A stretch of DNA of 64,000 nucleotides. Origin: Streptomyces sp. NRRL F-5126 (lineage in GTDB: Bacteria; Actinomycetota; Actinomycetes; Streptomycetales; Streptomycetaceae). Under the pieces are notes generated by a model, which saw nothing but the letters and a program-made list of their open reading frames with translations, had not been told where the DNA came from and made no database searches. A program made the translations under genes and the position numbers. This document shows positions 42,133-51,149 of this stretch, one piece after another; position 1 is the stretch's first letter, and the number at the start of each line of letters is the position of its first letter. Where the stretch lies: the NCBI RefSeq assembly GCF_000721265.1, contig NZ_JOFZ01000001.1, forward strand, positions 186,001 through 250,000. Direction: 5' to 3'.

Positions 42133-42342
42133 TCAGCCGTCGAAGCGGTCGTCGTACTCGTCGCGGGCGTCGTCCATACGGCCCTCCGCCTGGTCGCGGC
42201 CGTGCTTCATGCGGTCCTCGGCCTGGCCCTGGCCCTTCTGGGCGCGGTCGGACGACTTGTCCGCGTCCTTGCCGCCCATGCGCTTGCCGGCCTCGTCCTT
42301 CATGCGCTCGGCCTTGTCCTGGAACTGGTCCTTCATGCCCAT
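42133..42342 (-). CDS. Small highly charged protein, CsbD-like
   Basis: 69 aa, almost entirely charged or polar (Lys, Asp, Glu, Arg, Gln), with a weak repeat of DKAERMKDEAGKRMGG / DRMKHGRDQAEGRMDD. It resembles CsbD/stress-type and LEA-like proteins that are mostly unfolded or helical. ATG at 42342 with GGAGTGA upstream; a second ATG two codons later is possible. A general-stress role is inferred from composition only. Confidence 0.78.
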   Translation of the reverse strand: MGMKDQFQDKAERMKDEAGKRMGGKDADKSSDRAQKGQGQAEDRMKHGRDQAEGRMDDARDEYDDRFDG

Positions 42343-42429
42343 CGAACTCACTCCTGGAAGGGGTGTGGGGGTCACCCCCGACCGGGGGCCCGACCAGAGT
42401 TGCACGGGCCGGCAGCGGGCGCATTTCGA

Positions 42430-43344
42430 TCAGTGACGCTGCGTGCGCCCCGCCTCGTCGGCCTCGCCGCCGGCGCCCACGAGGCCCCGGCCGACGTTCG
42501 CGAGCCGGGGTTCCATGCGGCGGATCTCGCGCTTGCCGGCCGTCGCCAGCAGGCCGGGCAGGTACCCGCGTACGCCCTGCATCCCGCGCAGCCACCACTG
42601 CCCGTACACGTGCGGAGCCCGGCGTTCGATGCCGGCGACGATACGGTCCACGGCGGGGCCGAGCGGGTAGGTGAGGTTCGAGGGCCACGGCAGCTTCTGC
42701 CGCATCTCGCGCATCACCTCGTCACGGTCGGCGCCGCGCACCATGTCGGTGTCCGTCCACGACAGGTAGGCGACGCCCACGCCCACGCCCCGGTGCCCGA
42801 CCTCGCACCGCAGCCCGTGCGCGAACGCCTCGACGCCCGACTTGGACGCGCAGTAAGCGGTCATCATCGGCGCCGGGGCGATCGCGGCGAGCGAGGCGAT
42901 CTGCAGGAAGTAGCCTCGGCTCGCCAGCAGCGCCGGCAGGAACGCGCGCCCCGTGTTGGCGCCGCCGATGAGGTTGACCTCGATCACGCGCCGCCAGGTC
43001 TCCGGGTCGCTCTGCACGAACGGACCGCCGCTCGCGACACCGGCGTTGGCGACGACGATGTCGACGCGGCCGAACCGCTGCGAGACCTCGCGCGCGACCC
43101 GGCCCATGGCCTCGTGGTCGGTGACGTCCGCGTACCAGTGGGCGCTCTCGCCGTGCAGCCGCTCCCCGACCTGCTTGAGTTGCTCCTCCTCAAGACCGAC
43201 CAGCGCCACCGTGGCGCCGCGCGCCGACAGCTTGCGGGCGATCAGTTCGCCCACACCGCGCGCCGCGCCCGTGACCACCGCGACCTTTCCCTGGAGCACG
43301 GGCCGTGCGGGCCGTCCGGGCCGCTGTCCTGCCATGCCGCTCAT
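42430..43344 (-). CDS. SDR family oxidoreductase with C-terminal extension
   Basis: 304 aa. TGAARGVG cofactor loop near residue 26, VANAGVASGG (NAG motif), Ser in IASLAAIAP and YCASKSG catalytic motif. The 50-residue C-terminal tail (GMQGVRGYLPGLLATAGKREIRRME) is basic and may touch the membrane, as in SDRs next to flavin monooxygenases. The ATG overlaps the hydrolase stop (ATGA): the last gene of a BVMO-hydrolase-SDR operon. Confidence 0.9.
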   Translation of the reverse strand: MSGMAGQRPGRPARPVLQGKVAVVTGAARGVGELIARKLSARGATVALVGLEEEQLKQVGERLHGESAHWYADVTDHEAMGRVAREVSQRFGRVDIVVANAGVASGGPFVQSDPETWRRVIEVNLIGGANTGRAFLPALLASRGYFLQIASLAAIAPAPMMTAYCASKSGVEAFAHGLRCEVGHRGVGVGVAYLSWTDTDMVRGADRDEVMREMRQKLPWPSNLTYPLGPAVDRIVAGIERRAPHVYGQWWLRGMQGVRGYLPGLLATAGKREIRRMEPRLANVGRGLVGAGGEADEAGRTQRH

Positions 43345-44267
43345 CCGACGTCCTCCTTCGTGCCGATCGCCGTCACGTCGTTGCCTACCCGCCGCAGGTG
43401 CGCCGCGGCCAGTTCGCGCAGCGCCGCGTTGACGCGTTCCGGGGCCTCGACGGGGGTCATGTGCCCGGCCCCCGCCACGGTGATCAGCTCGGCGCAGTCC
43501 GGCAGTTCGGCCGCCAGCCGGCGCGCGTGCACCGGTGGCGTGAGCCGGTCGGCGTCGCCGACGAGGACGACGGTGGGCACGTCGAGCTCCCGCACCCCGA
43601 ACTCCAGGTCGAGCGAGTCGAGCACCTGCGACCAGGCGACGCGTGACGCGCGCGGGCAGGCGTGCACGATCTCCACGCACTCCCGTACCCGGCCCTTCGG
43701 GGTGGCGGGCCCCATCGTCCCGTACTGCAGGGCGCGTACGGACAGCGGTGTGACGGGGCCGAGCGGTGCGCGCGCGCCGAGGATGCGCCGGGTGATGCCG
43801 GTGCGTATCCGCCCGGCGCGCATCGGCACCACCAGCGACTCCGCGACCAGCCGCGACGCCCCGGTGCTGCACAGCAGGACGGCGGCCGCGTGCTCGCGGA
43901 ACGCGGGGCGCGCCGAGGCGGCCATCATCGTCATGCCGCCCATGGAGTGCCCGGCGAGCACGGCCTGTTCGCCGGGTGCGAGGGTCGCGTCGAGCACCGC
44001 CTCCAGGTCGTCGGCGAGCGCCTGAGTGGAGTACCCGTCGGCCGCGGCGAGCGGGGTGGCGCCGTGGCCGCGCTGGTCGTAGGCGATGACGCGGTGGTCG
44101 GCGGCGAGGTCGGCGATCTGCGCGGCCCAGAAGCGGATGGAGCAGGTCCAGCCGTGCGAGAGGACGACGGGCGGCGCGTCGTCGGCTCCGTACACCTCGA
44201 CGTGGATGCGCGAACCGTCGGCGGAGACGGCGTCGAGCGTGCGGGCGGGGGTGGGCAGCGCGGTCAC
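43341..44267 (-). CDS. Alpha/beta hydrolase of the BVMO operon
   Basis: 308 aa. VVLSHGWTCSIRFW near residue 34, YDQRGHGAT, GHSMGGMTM nucleophile elbow (Ser near 108) and GAGHMTPVEAPE with the late His; a complete hydrolase triad region. An esterase next to a Baeyer-Villiger enzyme would hydrolyse the ester formed from a ketone. GTG overlaps the BVMO stop (GTGA). Confidence 0.9.
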   Translation of the reverse strand: MTALPTPARTLDAVSADGSRIHVEVYGADDAPPVVLSHGWTCSIRFWAAQIADLAADHRVIAYDQRGHGATPLAAADGYSTQALADDLEAVLDATLAPGEQAVLAGHSMGGMTMMAASARPAFREHAAAVLLCSTGASRLVAESLVVPMRAGRIRTGITRRILGARAPLGPVTPLSVRALQYGTMGPATPKGRVRECVEIVHACPRASRVAWSQVLDSLDLEFGVRELDVPTVVLVGDADRLTPPVHARRLAAELPDCAELITVAGAGHMTPVEAPERVNAALRELAAAHLRRVGNDVTAIGTKEDVG

Positions 44268-45823
44268 CGTACGGCCTCCTTCGCGGCCGGCGCGTGGGCC
44301 GGGGCGGGCGCGGCAGCCGGCTCCTGCCTGACGATGTCGTACTCGGCGGGGTCGACGCGCAGGGTCGCCCGCCTGAACTCGGCGGTCGTGCCGGGCCAGA
44401 TGGTGGTGTTGCGGCCCGATGAGTCCATGTACCAGCTGGTGCAGCCGCCGGTGTTCCACACCGTGCGTGCCATCCGGTCCTGCACGTGGTCGTTCCAGGC
44501 GCGCACGGCGCCGGGGCGCGCGTCGAGCGCGGCGCGGCGCCCCTTGCCGCCGCGGTCGAGGGAGCCGAGCTTGCGCAGGTAGTCGGCCAGGTAGTCGAGT
44601 TGCGCCTCGATCATGAGGATCATCGAGGAGTTGCCGAGCCCGGTGTTGGGCCCGATGATCGTCATCCAGTTGGGGAAGCCGTCGACGGTCGCGCCGCGCA
44701 GCGACCGCATGCCGCTGCCGCGCCACGTCTCGGCGAGCGTGCGGCCGGCCGCGCCGGTGACGCGCTCGGCGATGGGCATGTCCGTGACGTGGAAGCCGGT
44801 GCCGAGGACGATCGCGTCGACCTCGGCCGTCGACCCGTCCGCGCCGACGAGTTCGCTGCCGCGCACCTCGGCGAGCCCGGAGGTGACGACGTCGACGTTG
44901 GGCCGCGCGAGCGCCGGGTAGTACGTGTTGGACAGCAGGATGCGCTTGCAGCCGATGCGGTACGAGGGCGTCAGCCGGGCCCGCAGGTCCGGGTCGCCGA
45001 TGGCCTTGGCGAGGTGGCGCCTTGCGATGGCCTCCACGACGCCGAGTTCGCCCGGGTGCCGGGTGAAGGCCTGGACCTGGAGCTCCCTGATGGTCCACAG
45101 CCCGCGCCTGCGCAGTGCGCCCGTCGCGGGCACGGCGCGGTGCGCCGCGCGCTCGAAGCGTGTGATGTCACGGTCGTGCCTCGGCATCACCCAGGGGGGC
45201 GTGCGCTGGAAGAGGGTGAGGTGCCCCACCTCGGGCTGGATCGCCGGCACGACCTGGATGGCGGAGGCGCCCGTGCCGATGACGGCGACGCGCTTGCCGC
45301 GCAGGTCCACGTCGTGGTCCCAGCGCGCCGTGTGGAAGACGGGTCCGGGGAAGTCAGCGAGCCCCGGGATGTCCGGCGTCTTCGGGTCGGACAGCGGCCC
45401 GCCCGCCGAGACGACGACATCGGCGGTGTACGTGGTGGGGCCCGGGCCCCGGCCGCCGGTCTCGACGACCCAGTGCAGCTCCGCCGTGTCCCACCGCGCC
45501 GAGAGGACCTCGCGGCCCAGCCGCAGGTGAGACCCGATGCCGAAGGTGTCGACGACGTCCTCCAGGTACGCCCTGATGTAGGGCTGCCCCGAGAAGGTGC
45601 GCGGCCAGTCGGGGTTGGGCGCGAACGAGAACGAGTAGAGGTGCGACGGCACGTCGCAGGCGCACCCCGGGTATTCGTTGTCGCGCCAGGTGCCGCCGAC
45701 GGAGTCGGCGCGCTCCAGCACGACGAAGTCGGTGATCCCCTCGCGCCGCAGCCGCACTGCCGCGCCGATCCCGGCGAACCCGGACCCGATCACGGCGACG
45801 CGCACGTGCTTGTGCTGTCCCAT
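44264..45823 (-). CDS. Flavin-containing (Baeyer-Villiger type) monooxygenase
   Basis: 519 aa. FAD loop GSGFAG (13-18), GGTWRDNEYPGCACDVPSHLYSFSF, the BVMO fingerprint FPGPVFHTARWD near 157, and the NADPH loop VIGTGASA near 176. It inserts oxygen next to a ketone using NADPH and O2. ATG at 45823 with GGAGAGA. With the hydrolase and SDR it forms a compact set for alcohol to ketone to ester to acid plus alcohol. The substrate is unknown (steroid, terpenoid or aliphatic ketones are handled by relatives). Confidence 0.93.
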   Translation of the reverse strand: MGQHKHVRVAVIGSGFAGIGAAVRLRREGITDFVVLERADSVGGTWRDNEYPGCACDVPSHLYSFSFAPNPDWPRTFSGQPYIRAYLEDVVDTFGIGSHLRLGREVLSARWDTAELHWVVETGGRGPGPTTYTADVVVSAGGPLSDPKTPDIPGLADFPGPVFHTARWDHDVDLRGKRVAVIGTGASAIQVVPAIQPEVGHLTLFQRTPPWVMPRHDRDITRFERAAHRAVPATGALRRRGLWTIRELQVQAFTRHPGELGVVEAIARRHLAKAIGDPDLRARLTPSYRIGCKRILLSNTYYPALARPNVDVVTSGLAEVRGSELVGADGSTAEVDAIVLGTGFHVTDMPIAERVTGAAGRTLAETWRGSGMRSLRGATVDGFPNWMTIIGPNTGLGNSSMILMIEAQLDYLADYLRKLGSLDRGGKGRRAALDARPGAVRAWNDHVQDRMARTVWNTGGCTSWYMDSSGRNTTIWPGTTAEFRRATLRVDPAEYDIVRQEPAAAPAPAHAPAAKEAVR

Positions 45824-45882
45824 TCTCTCCTCCCAACCGCGCCAGCAATCACTGGCACGATTGGGAGGGTAGAGCACACCCG

Positions 45883-45925
45883 TACCGATGGGTAGGGGTC
45901 GCGCACTACAGAGTTACCGACGGTA
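45883..45925. promoter_or_regulatory. Two TACC...GGTA inverted repeats upstream of the BVMO operon
   Basis: TACCGATGGGTA (45883-45894) and TACCGACGGTA (45915-45925) lie 60-100 bp upstream of the BVMO start; the second is a perfect palindrome around the central A. Likely operator for an unlinked TetR-type regulator or the adjacent HxlR protein. Confidence 0.45.
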
Positions 45926-45990
45926 TCCACAAACTGCCCACACGGGGGGGCAGCTCTTGAGCACGTAGCGGCGCTCCTTACGGGCGGGGA

Positions 45991-46377
45991 TCATTTGCTG
46001 CGGTCGTATGCCTCCTGCGATGCCGACACGTCGCCGAGGTGCGCGATCGACCACTGCTGGAGCGCCCGGAGCGGTTCCAGAAGTGTCGTACCGGCGTCGG
46101 TGAGCGCGTAGTCGACGCGCACCGGTACTTGCGGATGGACGGTGCGGCGCACGAGCCCGTCGCGCTCGAGTCCCCGCAGGGTCTGGGTCAGCATCTTCTG
46201 CGAGACGCCCTCGATACGCCGCCGAAGCTCCGAGAAGCGGGCGTCGCCTTCCCCCAGGACGCCGATGACCAGGACCGTCCAGCGGTCGCCTATGCGGTCG
46301 AGGATGCGGCGCGTCGCACAGTCGGATTGGTACGGGTCGCCGCCCGGCGCGGCGGCCGCCTGCTCGGTGGTTACCAA
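45991..46377 (-). CDS. HxlR family transcriptional regulator
   Basis: 128 aa. Typical winged helix: CATRRILDRIGDRWTVLVIGVLGEGDARFSELRRRIEGVSQKMLTQTLRGLERDGLVRR with the N-terminal single Cys (redox or electrophile sensor in relatives) and LTDAGTTLLEPL at the end. The start is TTG at 46377, preceded by AAAGAAGG. The start codon lies next to an inverted repeat shared with the divergent NAD(P)-binding protein gene, so it probably regulates both. Confidence 0.9.
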   Translation of the reverse strand: MVTTEQAAAAPGGDPYQSDCATRRILDRIGDRWTVLVIGVLGEGDARFSELRRRIEGVSQKMLTQTLRGLERDGLVRRTVHPQVPVRVDYALTDAGTTLLEPLRALQQWSIAHLGDVSASQEAYDRSK

Positions 46378-46423
46378 AAAGTGCCTTCTTTCGATGGGGT
46401 ACCTACTCCCTTACGGTAACCAC
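46367..46423. promoter_or_regulatory. HxlR operator candidate: inverted repeat GTGGTTACC / GGTAACCAC
   Basis: GTGGTTACC (46367-46375) and GGTAACCAC (46415-46423) are perfect reverse complements with a 39-bp spacer that contains a related GGGGTACCTAC. The left arm covers the hxlR start codon; the right arm lies 44 bp before the start of the divergent gene. Confidence 0.6.
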
Positions 46424-46467
46424 TGCGGCCCGAGCGTGGCCGTGCAACCCGGAAAGCAGGTAATCCC

Positions 46468-47115
46468 ATGTCCCGCATCACCGTTGTCGGCGGCTCCGGC
46501 TACGCAGGATCCGCCATCGTCGCGGAAGCGGCGTCCCGTGGTCACGAGGTCACCGCGTTCAGCCGCTCACTACCCGCTGAACCCGTCGAGGGCGTGCACT
46601 ACGTCCAGGGTGATGCCACGCGGGAAGCAGCGCTGGCATCCGTCATCTCCGGCGCCGAGGTCGTGGTCGGCGCGCTCGCTCCACGGGGCGGGCTCGCCGG
46701 CTCGTTCCGTGATGTGTACCGCGCGATCGCGCGCCTCACAGACGCGGAGGGCGTTCCGCTCTTCGTCGTCGGTGGCTTCTCGTCGCTGCGACCGGCGGCG
46801 GGAGCCCCGCGCTTCGTCGAGGACCTCAGCCACGCCCCGGCGGAGTTCCACGATGAACTCGTCACCGTGTCGGCGCTCGTCACCGACGATCTGCCCGCCA
46901 CCCCCGAGACGCTCGACTGGGTGTTTGTGAGCCCGGCGGGCAAGTTCGGGTCATTCGCGCCCGGCGAGCGGCTGGGCGAGTACCGCGTCGGGAACGACGT
47001 CGCCCTCCAGCCCGAGGGTGGCGGTGCCATCTCGGGCCCGGACTACGCACTCGGTTTCGTCGACCTGATCGAGAAGCGGGACCACCACCGGGATCACGTC
47101 AACCTGGCGTACTGA
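46468..47115 (+). CDS. NAD(P)-dependent oxidoreductase, atypical SDR (YwnB/NmrA-like)
   Basis: 215 aa. Rossmann start ITVVGGSGYAGSAIVAEAASRGHEVTAFSR with the glycine-rich loop at residues 9-15, then GDATREAAL and VVGGFSSL. NAD(P)H-binding atypical SDR family, often a redox sensor or quinone reductase when paired with HxlR regulators. Divergent from hxlR; good AAAGCAGG ribosome binding site. Confidence 0.9.
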   Translation: MSRITVVGGSGYAGSAIVAEAASRGHEVTAFSRSLPAEPVEGVHYVQGDATREAALASVISGAEVVVGALAPRGGLAGSFRDVYRAIARLTDAEGVPLFVVGGFSSLRPAAGAPRFVEDLSHAPAEFHDELVTVSALVTDDLPATPETLDWVFVSPAGKFGSFAPGERLGEYRVGNDVALQPEGGGAISGPDYALGFVDLIEKRDHHRDHVNLAY

Positions 47116-47249
47116 GCCGACGCCAACGGCGCGGTCTCCCAGTCGCCCGGATCAATCAACCGGTGGGCAGAACCAGATCGAGGCACTGCCCACCGCTGCC
47201 GTGCGACGCCCACCCCACTTCCCACCGAGTGAACCAAGTCGGGACATCC

Positions 47250-48482
47250 ATGGCCGCACAGCGCTTCCCCCTGCCCTCCGCGAAGGGCACCCTGCCGATC
47301 GCCGACTCCCACCTGTTCACCGACCTGATTCCCCCGGAGGCCGCGTCCGAAGTGACTGCCGTCTTCCGCAGGCACCTGGAGCCGTACGTCGGCGTCACGG
47401 ACGACGGCACGGTACGGCAGGGCCTGTACCACCTCGACGATGCCGCGACACCGCCCAAGGCCGCCGTCACGGCGGCCGAGACGTACCTCGCAGGGCTGAT
47501 GCCCCACCAGAGAGCGGTCGGAAACCTGCCGATGAACGCGACCGAATGGCGTTTGTGGACCAACGCCATCCCCACCTGGCATCCCAAGGGCATGCGGCTG
47601 GAGCGGCTGGCCCGGGCAGACCGCGATCGTGCGCTCGCCGTGGTCGAGGCGAGCCTGAGCCCGGCCGGCTACGCCGGGGTACGGGCGGCCATGGCGCTCA
47701 ACGCGAACCTGGGCGAACTCATCGACGACTACCGGGACACCCTCACCGAGTTCGCCTACTGGTTCACCGTCTTCGGCACGCCCTCCGCCACCTCCCCCTG
47801 GGGCTGGCAGCTGATGGGCCACCACGTGGATCTGCACTGCGTGTTCGTGGCCGGGAACACGGTGCTCTCCCCGGTGTTCCTCGGCGCCGAACCCACGACC
47901 GGGACCGGGCGGTTCGCGGGCGTCCAAGCGCTCCGAGACGAGACCGAGACGGCGCTGGCCTTCCGCCGTACCCTGGACGCGGACCGCGCCGGGGAATTCC
48001 TCCTGGGGCCGTCGCTGCGCGCGGCGGACCTACCGCCGGAGCTGGCGGATCCGTACACCGGGCGGCTCCGTACGGGCGCGGGCAGGGACAACCTCGTGCT
48101 GCCGCCCGAGGGGATCGTGGCGGCGAGCCTCCCGGCGGATCAGCTCGACGGCCTGCTCGACCTGATACGGGTCTACCTCGACCGTCTGCCGCCGGCTCGA
48201 GCCGCACGAGACCTGGCGCTGATCCGCGAACACCTCGACCGGACGCACTTCGCCTGGCGAGGCGGCCACGATGACGAAAGCGCTTTCTACTACCGCATCC
48301 ACTCGCCTGTCGTGCTGATCGAGTACGACAACCACCCCGGGGTCTTCCTCGCGAACCCCGAACCGGCCCGGTATCACGTCCACACCATCGTGCGGGCTCC
48401 GAACGGCAACGACTACGGGCACGACCTTCTGGCCCAGCACTACCGGCTGCACCACGGGGCGGGCGGCGAGCGCGGCCGATGA
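47250..48482 (+). CDS. DUF3500 domain-containing protein
   Basis: 410 aa. The C-terminal block FAWRGGHDDESAFYYRIHSPVVLIEYDNHPGVFLANPEPARYHVHTIVRAPNGNDYG contains the conserved His/Asp/Glu set of the DUF3500 family (three-letter motif groups HSPVVLIE.D and H.HT..R.PNGNDYG). The biochemical role is unknown; the arranged His residues suggest a metal site. No signal peptide. ATG at 47250; a GTG seven codons upstream is possible. Confidence 0.85.
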   Translation: MAAQRFPLPSAKGTLPIADSHLFTDLIPPEAASEVTAVFRRHLEPYVGVTDDGTVRQGLYHLDDAATPPKAAVTAAETYLAGLMPHQRAVGNLPMNATEWRLWTNAIPTWHPKGMRLERLARADRDRALAVVEASLSPAGYAGVRAAMALNANLGELIDDYRDTLTEFAYWFTVFGTPSATSPWGWQLMGHHVDLHCVFVAGNTVLSPVFLGAEPTTGTGRFAGVQALRDETETALAFRRTLDADRAGEFLLGPSLRAADLPPELADPYTGRLRTGAGRDNLVLPPEGIVAASLPADQLDGLLDLIRVYLDRLPPARAARDLALIREHLDRTHFAWRGGHDDESAFYYRIHSPVVLIEYDNHPGVFLANPEPARYHVHTIVRAPNGNDYGHDLLAQHYRLHHGAGGERGR

Positions 48483-48556
48483 CCACGTCCGCCAGGCCGA
48501 GAAGCCCGCGCCCGCTCATACGATCAGCCTGAGGGACACGGCATAGGCTGGCCCGT

Positions 48557-49270
48557 ATGCCAGGCGATCAGCGAAGCCCCCGTGAACCGTGCGACGACGG
48601 GCGGAGCGGGACAGGCGGCACGCGCGAGTACCGCGTGGAGGAGCTTGCGGAAGCGGCCCGCCTGCCCGTGCGTACCGTGCGCTACTACCGGGAACGCGGA
48701 CTGCTCCCCCCACCGCGCCGCGAGGGCCGCATCGGCTGGTACGACGAGCACCACCTGGCACGGCTGCGCACCATCGCGGCTCTGCTCGAACGCGGCCACA
48801 CGCTCAACGGGATCGCCGACCTGGCGACGGCCCTGGAGAGCGGCCGGGAGATCAGCGACGTACTCGGCGTCGCCGCGCCGACGGAGGAGACGCTGGTGCG
48901 CCTGACGCCCGAGGAGCTGGCCGACTACTTCGAGTCGGAGGCCACGCCGGAGAACCTCTCCCAGGCCCTCGCGATCGGCTACCTCGCAACGGACGGCGAC
49001 AACCTCGTCCACATGAGCCGCCGCCTGCTGGACGCCTCGTCGGCCCTGGTCCACCGGGGCGTCCCGCTCTCCGCCGTGCTGGCGGCCGGGCGCGAGGTGC
49101 GCGCGCACGCCGACGCCCTGGCGGCCCTGTTCGCGGGCCTGCTCCGCACGTACACGCCGGACACCGCACCCGGCGAACTGCGCCCGCTCGCCAGCAGTGT
49201 GGTGGAGGCGGAGCTGTCGCTGGCACTCGACCACCACCTCGCGGCCGGCGAGGACGCCGCGGCCTCCTGA
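48557..49270 (+). CDS. MerR family transcriptional regulator
   Basis: 237 aa. The MerR HTH begins at about residue 24: YRVEELAEAARLPVRTVRYYRERGLLPPPRREGRIGWYDEHHLARLRTI, with the dimer helix following. A 23-residue polar N-terminus precedes it. The long C-terminal half is helical and binds an unknown ligand. The luciferase-like gene follows 57 bp downstream on the same strand and may be its target. Confidence 0.88.
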   Translation: MPGDQRSPREPCDDGRSGTGGTREYRVEELAEAARLPVRTVRYYRERGLLPPPRREGRIGWYDEHHLARLRTIAALLERGHTLNGIADLATALESGREISDVLGVAAPTEETLVRLTPEELADYFESEATPENLSQALAIGYLATDGDNLVHMSRRLLDASSALVHRGVPLSAVLAAGREVRAHADALAALFAGLLRTYTPDTAPGELRPLASSVVEAELSLALDHHLAAGEDAAAS

Positions 49271-49327
49271 GTCCGCGCGCCGGGAGGCCCGGGAAACATC
49301 GGCACCGGCCGCGATGTTGGCAGGGGT

Positions 49328-50383
49328 GTGAACACCGATACCGCCCGCCCCGCCCCGTCGACGCGGATCCCGTTCTCCGTCCTCGACCGCTCCCGCACGC
49401 GCGAGGGCCAGGACGCCGGGCGGGCGCTGCGGGACACGGTGGACTTCGCGCGCGAGGCCGAAGCGCTCGGCTACCACCGCTTCTGGGTCTCGGAACACCA
49501 CAGCGTGCCGGGCGTCGCCGGGTCCGCGCCGACCGTACTCGCGGCGGCGGTGGCCGCGTCCACGACGACGATCCGCGTCGGCACCGGCGGTGTGATGCTG
49601 CCGAACCACCGGCCGATGGTGGTCGCGGAGCAGTTCGGCGTGCTGGAGTCCCTCTTCCCCGGCCGCATCGACATGGGCCTCGGCCGGTCCGTCGGCTTCA
49701 CGGAGGGCATCCGCAAGGCGCTCGGCCACGGCAAGGCGGACGCAGACGACTTCCCCGGACTGCTGGAGGAGCTGCTGGGCTGGATGACCGGCGAGCAGGC
49801 ACGCTACCCGCAGGTGCACGCCAGGCCCGCCGAGGGGCTGCGCGTCCCGGCGTTCGTCCTCGCCACCGGGCGCGGCGCGGAGGTCGCGGCGCGGGCGGGT
49901 GCGCCGCTGGTGATCGCGGCGGTACGGGGAGAGGAGGCGATGCTCCGCTCCATCGACGCCTACCGTGCGCGGTTCAGGCCCTCGGCCTGGGGCACCCGCC
50001 CCCATGTCATCGTCTCGGGCACCATCGCGATCGCCGCCACCACCGAGGAGGCGCGCCGCATCCTCGTTCCGGAGGCGTGGTCGACGGCGTACTCCCGCAC
50101 GCGGGGCGACTTCCCCCCGTTGAGGCCGGCGGACGACATCGGCCCCGGCACCATGACGGCCCGGCAGCGCGAGCTGTTCGACGAGGCCATGAGCGGCCAC
50201 CTGTACGGCACGTCCGAGGAGGTCGGCCCCGCGCTCGCCGGGCTGCTGGCACGCACCGGCGCCGACGAGTTCCTCGTCACCACGAGCACGTACGACCGGG
50301 CGGCGCTGTACGACTCGTACCGCCGCCTTGCGAAACTCCGCGGCCTGGCCGCGTCGCCGTCCGCCTCCGTCAGGGAGCGGTGA
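49328..50383 (+). CDS. LLM class flavin-dependent oxidoreductase (luciferase-like)
   Basis: 351 aa. Typical LLM features: ALGYHRFWVSEHHSVPGVAGSAPTVLAAAVAASTTTIRVGTGGVMLPNHRP, FPGRIDMGLGRSVGF and GTSEEVGPALAGLL. These enzymes use FMNH2 or F420H2; this MsnO8-like group in streptomycetes is mostly of unknown substrate. GTG start. Its last 14 bp overlap the convergent GNAT gene. Confidence 0.9.
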   Translation: MNTDTARPAPSTRIPFSVLDRSRTREGQDAGRALRDTVDFAREAEALGYHRFWVSEHHSVPGVAGSAPTVLAAAVAASTTTIRVGTGGVMLPNHRPMVVAEQFGVLESLFPGRIDMGLGRSVGFTEGIRKALGHGKADADDFPGLLEELLGWMTGEQARYPQVHARPAEGLRVPAFVLATGRGAEVAARAGAPLVIAAVRGEEAMLRSIDAYRARFRPSAWGTRPHVIVSGTIAIAATTEEARRILVPEAWSTAYSRTRGDFPPLRPADDIGPGTMTARQRELFDEAMSGHLYGTSEEVGPALAGLLARTGADEFLVTTSTYDRAALYDSYRRLAKLRGLAASPSASVRER

Positions 50384-51140
50384 TCACCGTGACGTCCTCC
50401 CGGGCACGGAAGCCGCACGACTCGTAGACGGATTCGCCCATCCTGCTCGATGAGAGGTAGGCGGTGGTGGCGCCGGCGGCGTAGCCGGCACGGACCATCT
50501 CCAGGGTGACGGCGCGCCCGTAGCCCCGCCGCCGGTAGGACGGGAGTGTCGCCACGTTGAAGATGCCCGTCAGCCCGCCCGACACGGCCGCCATGCCCGT
50601 GCCCACCGGCACACCGTCGAGCTCCGCCAGGTAGAACGTCAGTCCGTCGATCGTGTCCAGGGACGGTCCTGTGAGGACCCGGAAGATCTCGCGCGGCACC
50701 TCGAAGCCGTCCGCGACGGTCCTGCCGTACAGGCCGAACTCGTCGACCGGCACCGCACGTATGCGCAGCGAGTCGACCGCGGGAACCGCCGGCAGCCCCT
50801 GCTCGGGGCCTCTCACCATGAGCGGTTCAGGGGTGGACCGCGTAAGCCCGTAACCCGCCGCCACCTCGGCGACGTCCGGCCCGGGCACCCCGCGTACGTG
50901 AATGCTCCAGGGCACGTCCCACGGGCTCTCGGCAGCCGCCAGCGACGCGATCTCGTCCGCGTTCGGCTCCGGGCTGGGACTGATGATGGCGTTCAGCGTG
51001 GCGACGGGCGCCCCTGATATGGCCAGCACCGTCCCGTCCCGGCCCCGCCGGACACGCCCGGTGGTGACGGCGGCGAGTTGCTCGAACACGGTGGCGTACG
51101 CGGTTGCGACAGGGCCCAGCGGATCATCTACCCGTTTCAT
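50370..51140 (-). CDS. GNAT family N-acetyltransferase
   Basis: 256 aa. The C-terminal GNAT domain has IFNVATLPSYRRRGYGRAVTLEMVRAGYAAG (acetyl-CoA loop RRRGYG near residue 192) and ESVYESCGFRARED. The N-terminal half is a second, degenerate GNAT-like part (AIISPSPEPNADEIASL). Substrate unknown. 9 bp downstream of the exonuclease gene, so possibly co-transcribed. Confidence 0.87.
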   Translation of the reverse strand: MKRVDDPLGPVATAYATVFEQLAAVTTGRVRRGRDGTVLAISGAPVATLNAIISPSPEPNADEIASLAAAESPWDVPWSIHVRGVPGPDVAEVAAGYGLTRSTPEPLMVRGPEQGLPAVPAVDSLRIRAVPVDEFGLYGRTVADGFEVPREIFRVLTGPSLDTIDGLTFYLAELDGVPVGTGMAAVSGGLTGIFNVATLPSYRRRGYGRAVTLEMVRAGYAAGATTAYLSSSRMGESVYESCGFRAREDVTVITAP

Positions 51141-51149
51141 GGGCCGATC

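Noticed and set aside
42430..45823. Part of a polyketide or peptide antibiotic cluster
   Set aside because: No synthase, carrier protein or thiotemplate gene in the window; the trio is self-contained.
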